Of a stretch of DNA of 64,000 bases, positions 61,823 through 64,000 are shown in pieces. Numbering within the stretch: position 1 is the first letter of the stretch; each line of letters starts with the position of its first letter. The position numbers and the translations under genes were made by a program. The stretch comes from DAISJM01 sp036821485 (lineage in GTDB: Bacteria > Verrucomicrobiota > Kiritimatiellia > CAIQIC01 > JAGNIJ01), in contig DAISJM010000015.1 in NCBI GenBank assembly GCA_036821485.1, positions 1 to 64,000 of the forward strand, given 5' to 3'. The notes beneath the pieces are model-generated. The model was not told the DNA's origin. It saw only the letters and a program-made list of their open reading frames with translations, and did no database searches.

Positions 61823-62515
61823 TCAATCGCGGCCGGGATGGCGATCAGCGGGTGCGATGATCACGACAAGTTCCCCTTTGACTGTGCGCCCGGCAAAGGC
61901 GGCCGTGAGTTCGTCGGGTGTGCCGGTGAGGCATTCCTCGAATTTCTTCGTCAGCTCGCGCGCGACGAACACGCGGCGCGGTCCGAGGACATCGCGGACC
62001 TCCTCGAACAGCTTGAGCAGGCGGTAGGGAGATTCGAAAAGGACGAGCGGGACTTCGAGGCCTGCGCACTCGCCAAGGCGCCTGCGCCGCGCGGCCGACT
62101 TGTGGGAGAGAAAGCCCTCGAACAGAAAACCGGCGCCGGCAAATCCGCACAACGCCACGGCAGCGGTTACGGAAGATGGGCCGGGCAAAACGGTTACCGG
62201 CAGCCCCGCTTCGCGGCAGGCGGTGACGACGCGCGAGCCGGGATCGGATACGCCGGGCATGCCCGCGTCGGTCACCAAGGCCACCGCGATCCCGGCGCGA
62301 ATCTTCTCGAGGATCAGTTCCACGCGCGAGGCTTCGTTGAACTTGTGGCAACTGATGAGAGGCGACTTGATCTCGTAGCGGTTCAGCAACTTGCTCGACT
62401 CCCGCGTATCCTCGGCCACGACCAGTCCGGCGGCGCGCAGCGTTTCGAGCGCGCGCAGCGTGATGTCGCCCAAGTTGCCGATCGGCGTGCCGACAATATA
62501 GAGGCCTGCGTCCAT
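61823..62515 (-). CDS. rsmI: 16S rRNA (cytidine1402-2'-O)-methyltransferase
   Basis: 230 residues. The tetrapyrrole-methylase-like fold has LYIVGTPIGNLGDITLRALETL, VAEDTRESSKLLN, ALVTDAGMPGVSDPG, VLPGPSSVTAAVALCG and ELTKKFEECLTGT. It methylates the 2'-OH of C1402 in 16S rRNA. It is divergent from the toroid-fold gene, with paired palindrome copy 3 in the gap. Confidence 0.95.
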   Translation of the reverse strand: MDAGLYIVGTPIGNLGDITLRALETLRAAGLVVAEDTRESSKLLNRYEIKSPLISCHKFNEASRVELILEKIRAGIAVALVTDAGMPGVSDPGSRVVTACREAGLPVTVLPGPSSVTAAVALCGFAGAGFLFEGFLSHKSAARRRRLGECAGLEVPLVLFESPYRLLKLFEEVRDVLGPRRVFVARELTKKFEECLTGTPDELTAAFAGRTVKGELVVIIAPADRHPGRD

Positions 62516-62598
62516 GGCCGTAGGTGTACCGGAAAAGCCGGAGAAATACGATCACGATTGCGGGGGCGGCGACGAATTTTCTCGGCATGGCCGCGCGA

Positions 62599-62648
62599 TT
62601 TTCCAATGATTGGAAAAAATGGAACACGATTTTCCAACCCTTGGAAAA
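62599..62648. repeat. Paired palindrome element, copy 3
   Basis: Palindromes at 62599-62617 (centre TGA) and 62630-62648 (centre CCC), starts 31 bp apart. The start codon of the downstream gene (ATG 62619) falls in the spacer between the two, and the second palindrome encodes residues 4-10 of that protein. Confidence 0.95.
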
Positions 62649-63689
62649 ATAGTCGGGCACCTGCTCGAATCGGGCGAGCCATCGATCCGTTACAAGGTTC
62701 GTGTCGGCGTGCTTGGCGAGAACCCGCGGTCGAAGGGCATTCGCAGACTCCGCGAGGAAATACGCCGCTCGCCGCGCGCTCGACAGTTGCTTTCGCGGCG
62801 CGACAGAGAGGGCCGCGTCGAGCCGGTTCGACAAGTTTACCGCAAGTGGTTTGGAGCGCACTGGGTGCTGGCGTCGCTGGCGGATCTCGGGTACCCGCCG
62901 GGTGACAAATCGCTGCGGCCGGTGTTCGACCAGGTGCTTGCCTGCTGGCTGGGCGAATGGACGGCGAACGATGTGGTCTGCCAAAATGATGATGACGTTC
63001 GGCGATGCAAAGGCGTGCCGGTCATTAATGGGCGCGCGCGGCGTTGTGGTTCGCAGCAAGGCAACGCGCTCTATGCCGCGCTGACGCTGGGCGTTGTGGA
63101 TGATCGCGTTCACCGATTGGCGGAGATGCTGATGCGCTGGCAGTGGCCGGACGGCGGTTGGAACTGCGATCGAAAGCCGGCGGCGCACATATCGTCATTT
63201 CACGAGAGCATTCTTCCGCTGAGGGCGTTGTCGCTGTACGCCCGCACGACCGGCAGCCGGAAGGCTGCGCGCGCGGCGACGCGCGCTGCGGAGCTTTTCC
63301 TTTCGCGGCGGTTGTTCAAGCGGCGGCGCGACGGCAGCATCATAAATCCGGATTTCGCGCTGCTGCATTATCCCTGCTACTGGCACTACGACGTTTTGAT
63401 GGGCCTGAAGGTCATGGCCGAGGCGGGGTTCATCCGCGACCCGCGTTGTGGCGATGCGTTGGATCTGCTGGAGAGCCTGCAGTTGCCCGGTGGCGGCTGG
63501 GCGGCCGGTGGGAGTTTTTGCCGGGGCACGAATGTGCGGGTGAGCAACTCGGATCTTGTGTCGTGGGGCCCGGGCGGGAAGACGAAGATGAACGAGTGGG
63601 TCACGGCCGATGCGCTCGTGGTGCTGAAGGCTGCGGGCCGGCTGAAGTTTTCCAAGGGTTGGAAAAAGCAGGCGCAGGTTTTCCAATGA
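62619..63689 (+). CDS. Terpenoid-cyclase/prenyltransferase-fold (toroid) protein of unknown function
   Basis: 356 residues from ATG 62619; a TTG at 62610 is also in frame. GEPSIRYKVRVGVLGENP near the start, WPDGGWNCDRKP, SSFHESILPLRAL and LPGGGWAAGG are the repeats of the alpha/alpha toroid fold of squalene-hopene cyclases and related hypothetical proteins. The full set of cyclase catalytic residues (DxDD) is not visible, so enzyme activity is uncertain. The first residues (MEHDFPTLGK) and the last (FSKGWKKQAQVFQ) are encoded by flanking paired palindromes, and the stop TGA is the centre of a palindrome. Confidence 0.72.
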   Translation: MEHDFPTLGKIVGHLLESGEPSIRYKVRVGVLGENPRSKGIRRLREEIRRSPRARQLLSRRDREGRVEPVRQVYRKWFGAHWVLASLADLGYPPGDKSLRPVFDQVLACWLGEWTANDVVCQNDDDVRRCKGVPVINGRARRCGSQQGNALYAALTLGVVDDRVHRLAEMLMRWQWPDGGWNCDRKPAAHISSFHESILPLRALSLYARTTGSRKAARAATRAAELFLSRRLFKRRRDGSIINPDFALLHYPCYWHYDVLMGLKVMAEAGFIRDPRCGDALDLLESLQLPGGGWAAGGSFCRGTNVRVSNSDLVSWGPGGKTKMNEWVTADALVVLKAAGRLKFSKGWKKQAQVFQ

Positions 63690-63697
63690 TTGGAAAA
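63648..63697. repeat. Paired palindrome element, copy 4
   Basis: Palindromes at 63648-63666 (centre GGG) and 63679-63697 (centre TGA), starts 31 bp apart. Compared with copy 3 it is inverted. It covers the last codons and the stop codon of the toroid-fold gene. Confidence 0.95.
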
Positions 63698-63730
63698 TTG
63701 GTCTTGTTGCGGTCGCGGTGCTCCGGGGCG

Positions 63731-63814
63731 TCACGCCCAGAAGGTTTTCACGGAGTCGTACGCGAGGATGCGTTTGTCCGCCGTAATCAATGTGGCTTGC
63801 CCGCTGCTTTCCAT
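63731..63814 (-). pseudogene. Remnant of a VapC-type PIN toxin
   Basis: A 27-codon reading frame ending QATLITADKRILAYDSVKTFWA. TADKRILAY is the last conserved block of VapC PIN-domain toxins, with the fourth acidic active-site residue. The usual roughly 110 preceding residues are absent. The frame begins inside the end of the antitoxin-like gene, so an internal deletion probably removed most of the toxin and joined the two pieces. It cannot code for an active nuclease. Confidence 0.7.
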
Positions 63815-63945
63815 TCCCTCTGGTCAACAGATGGCGAGATGATGTCGCCCACATAACTTACGGTTCCTGTCAGTGAGCCAAAGAACCGCTTCTTGGGGCG
63901 GGCCTTTGTCTGCTTCACGGGAGGGCGACTACGGGCGGATTTCAT
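63787..63945 (-). pseudogene. Truncated or altered VapB/Phd-type antitoxin
   Basis: A 52-codon frame from ATG 63945. RFFGSLTGTVSYVGDIISPSVDQREWKA is the toxin-wrapping tail of VapB/Phd antitoxins. Before it there is only a basic stretch (about 20 residues) where an intact protein would carry a DNA-binding domain of about 50 residues. The last residues (AGKPH) read into the toxin remnant in another frame. A good promoter lies upstream, so a small protein may still be made. Confidence 0.65.
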
Positions 63946-63952
63946 GGCACAT

Positions 63953-63983
63953 ACTATACAGCAAGGGAGATACCTGACGTCAA
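63953..63983 (-). promoter_or_regulatory. Promoter of the antitoxin remnant
   Basis: On the minus strand: TTGACG (63983-63978), followed 17 bp later by TGTATA or 19 bp later by TATAGT. TGACGTCA (63975-63982) is a perfect 8-bp palindrome overlapping the -35, possibly an operator. Confidence 0.55.
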
Positions 63984-64000
63984 TAGCTCTTGATTTTCTG

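Noticed and set aside
62599..62648. The paired palindrome read as an intrinsic terminator
   Set aside because: The stems are AT-rich at their outer ends, have no consistent U-tract beyond the arm itself, and occur in leaders and coding ends, so simple termination does not explain all copies.
61845..63188. A 447-codon minus-strand frame spanning rsmI and the toroid gene
   Set aside because: It is continuous only because the palindromes lack stops in that frame; it is out of frame with rsmI and has no family signal.
63195..63854. Minus-strand frame opposite the toroid-fold gene
   Set aside because: It runs through palindrome copy 4 and across the vapBC remnant in a different frame from both; no conserved motif is present.

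Overview
The window is a GC-rich bacterial chromosome segment, densely coding with mostly short intergenic gaps. I see no rRNA, tRNA, CRISPR array, phage or intact insertion sequence. The gene content points to the Planctomycetes-Verrucomicrobia-Chlamydiae (PVC) superphylum, with Kiritimatiellota or a related lineage as my best guess. The reasons are two TIGR03790-type secreted proteins, an exosortase/EpsI pair inside a polysaccharide cluster, a thrombospondin-type-3-like calcium-loop C-terminus, DUF1573, GTP-type PEPCK, and intergenic palindromes that resemble ones I associate with these genomes. This placement is inference and was not computed.

Region 1 (about 0.1-21 kb) is a cell-surface polysaccharide and protein-sorting island. 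It holds three GT39-type membrane glycosyltransferases, an O-antigen-ligase-like polymerase, a GT4/ATP-grasp fusion, two more GT4 enzymes, two TIGR03790 paralogues, a radical SAM/SPASM enzyme, a priming sugar-phosphate transferase (WbaP/EpsE type), a GmhB-like phosphatase, an exosortase with its EpsI partner, and a UDP-glucuronate decarboxylase. The FHA gene that follows ends at a strong bidirectional terminator.

Region 2 (21.5-40.4 kb) is mostly housekeeping: gyrB-gyrA, divergent efp-epmA, a lipoprotein, a small secretin-like protein, a hybrid histidine kinase, GTP-PEPCK, a HAD phosphatase, parB, an M48 protease and a potABCD polyamine importer with overlapping genes.

Region 3 (40.4-49.6 kb) is accessory: an M28 peptidase, a DUF1573/rhodanese/MauE operon, an SGNH hydrolase, a transmembrane Ser/Thr kinase with a downstream lipoprotein, a Nudix hydrolase, a tandem pair of small membrane zinc-ribbon proteins, and exonuclease III.

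Region 4 (49.7-64 kb), mostly minus strand, has a sugar ABC importer (binding protein and two permeases) ending in a GH3 enzyme, a secreted CBM-like protein, rsmE, dnaJ, grpE, a four-gene partner-switching module (STAS, SpoIIE/PP2C phosphatase, STAS antagonist, HATPase kinase), a secreted protein and rsmI. It then has a plus-strand toroid-fold gene bracketed by repeats, and at the edge a decayed vapBC remnant.

The most unusual sequence feature is a 50-bp paired palindrome found four times (40399, 51336, 62599, 63648). Each copy is two 19-bp palindromes, TTTTCCAANNNTTGGAAAA, whose starts are exactly 31 bp apart. Two copies in inverted orientation flank one gene and supply its first and last codons, including the stop codon.
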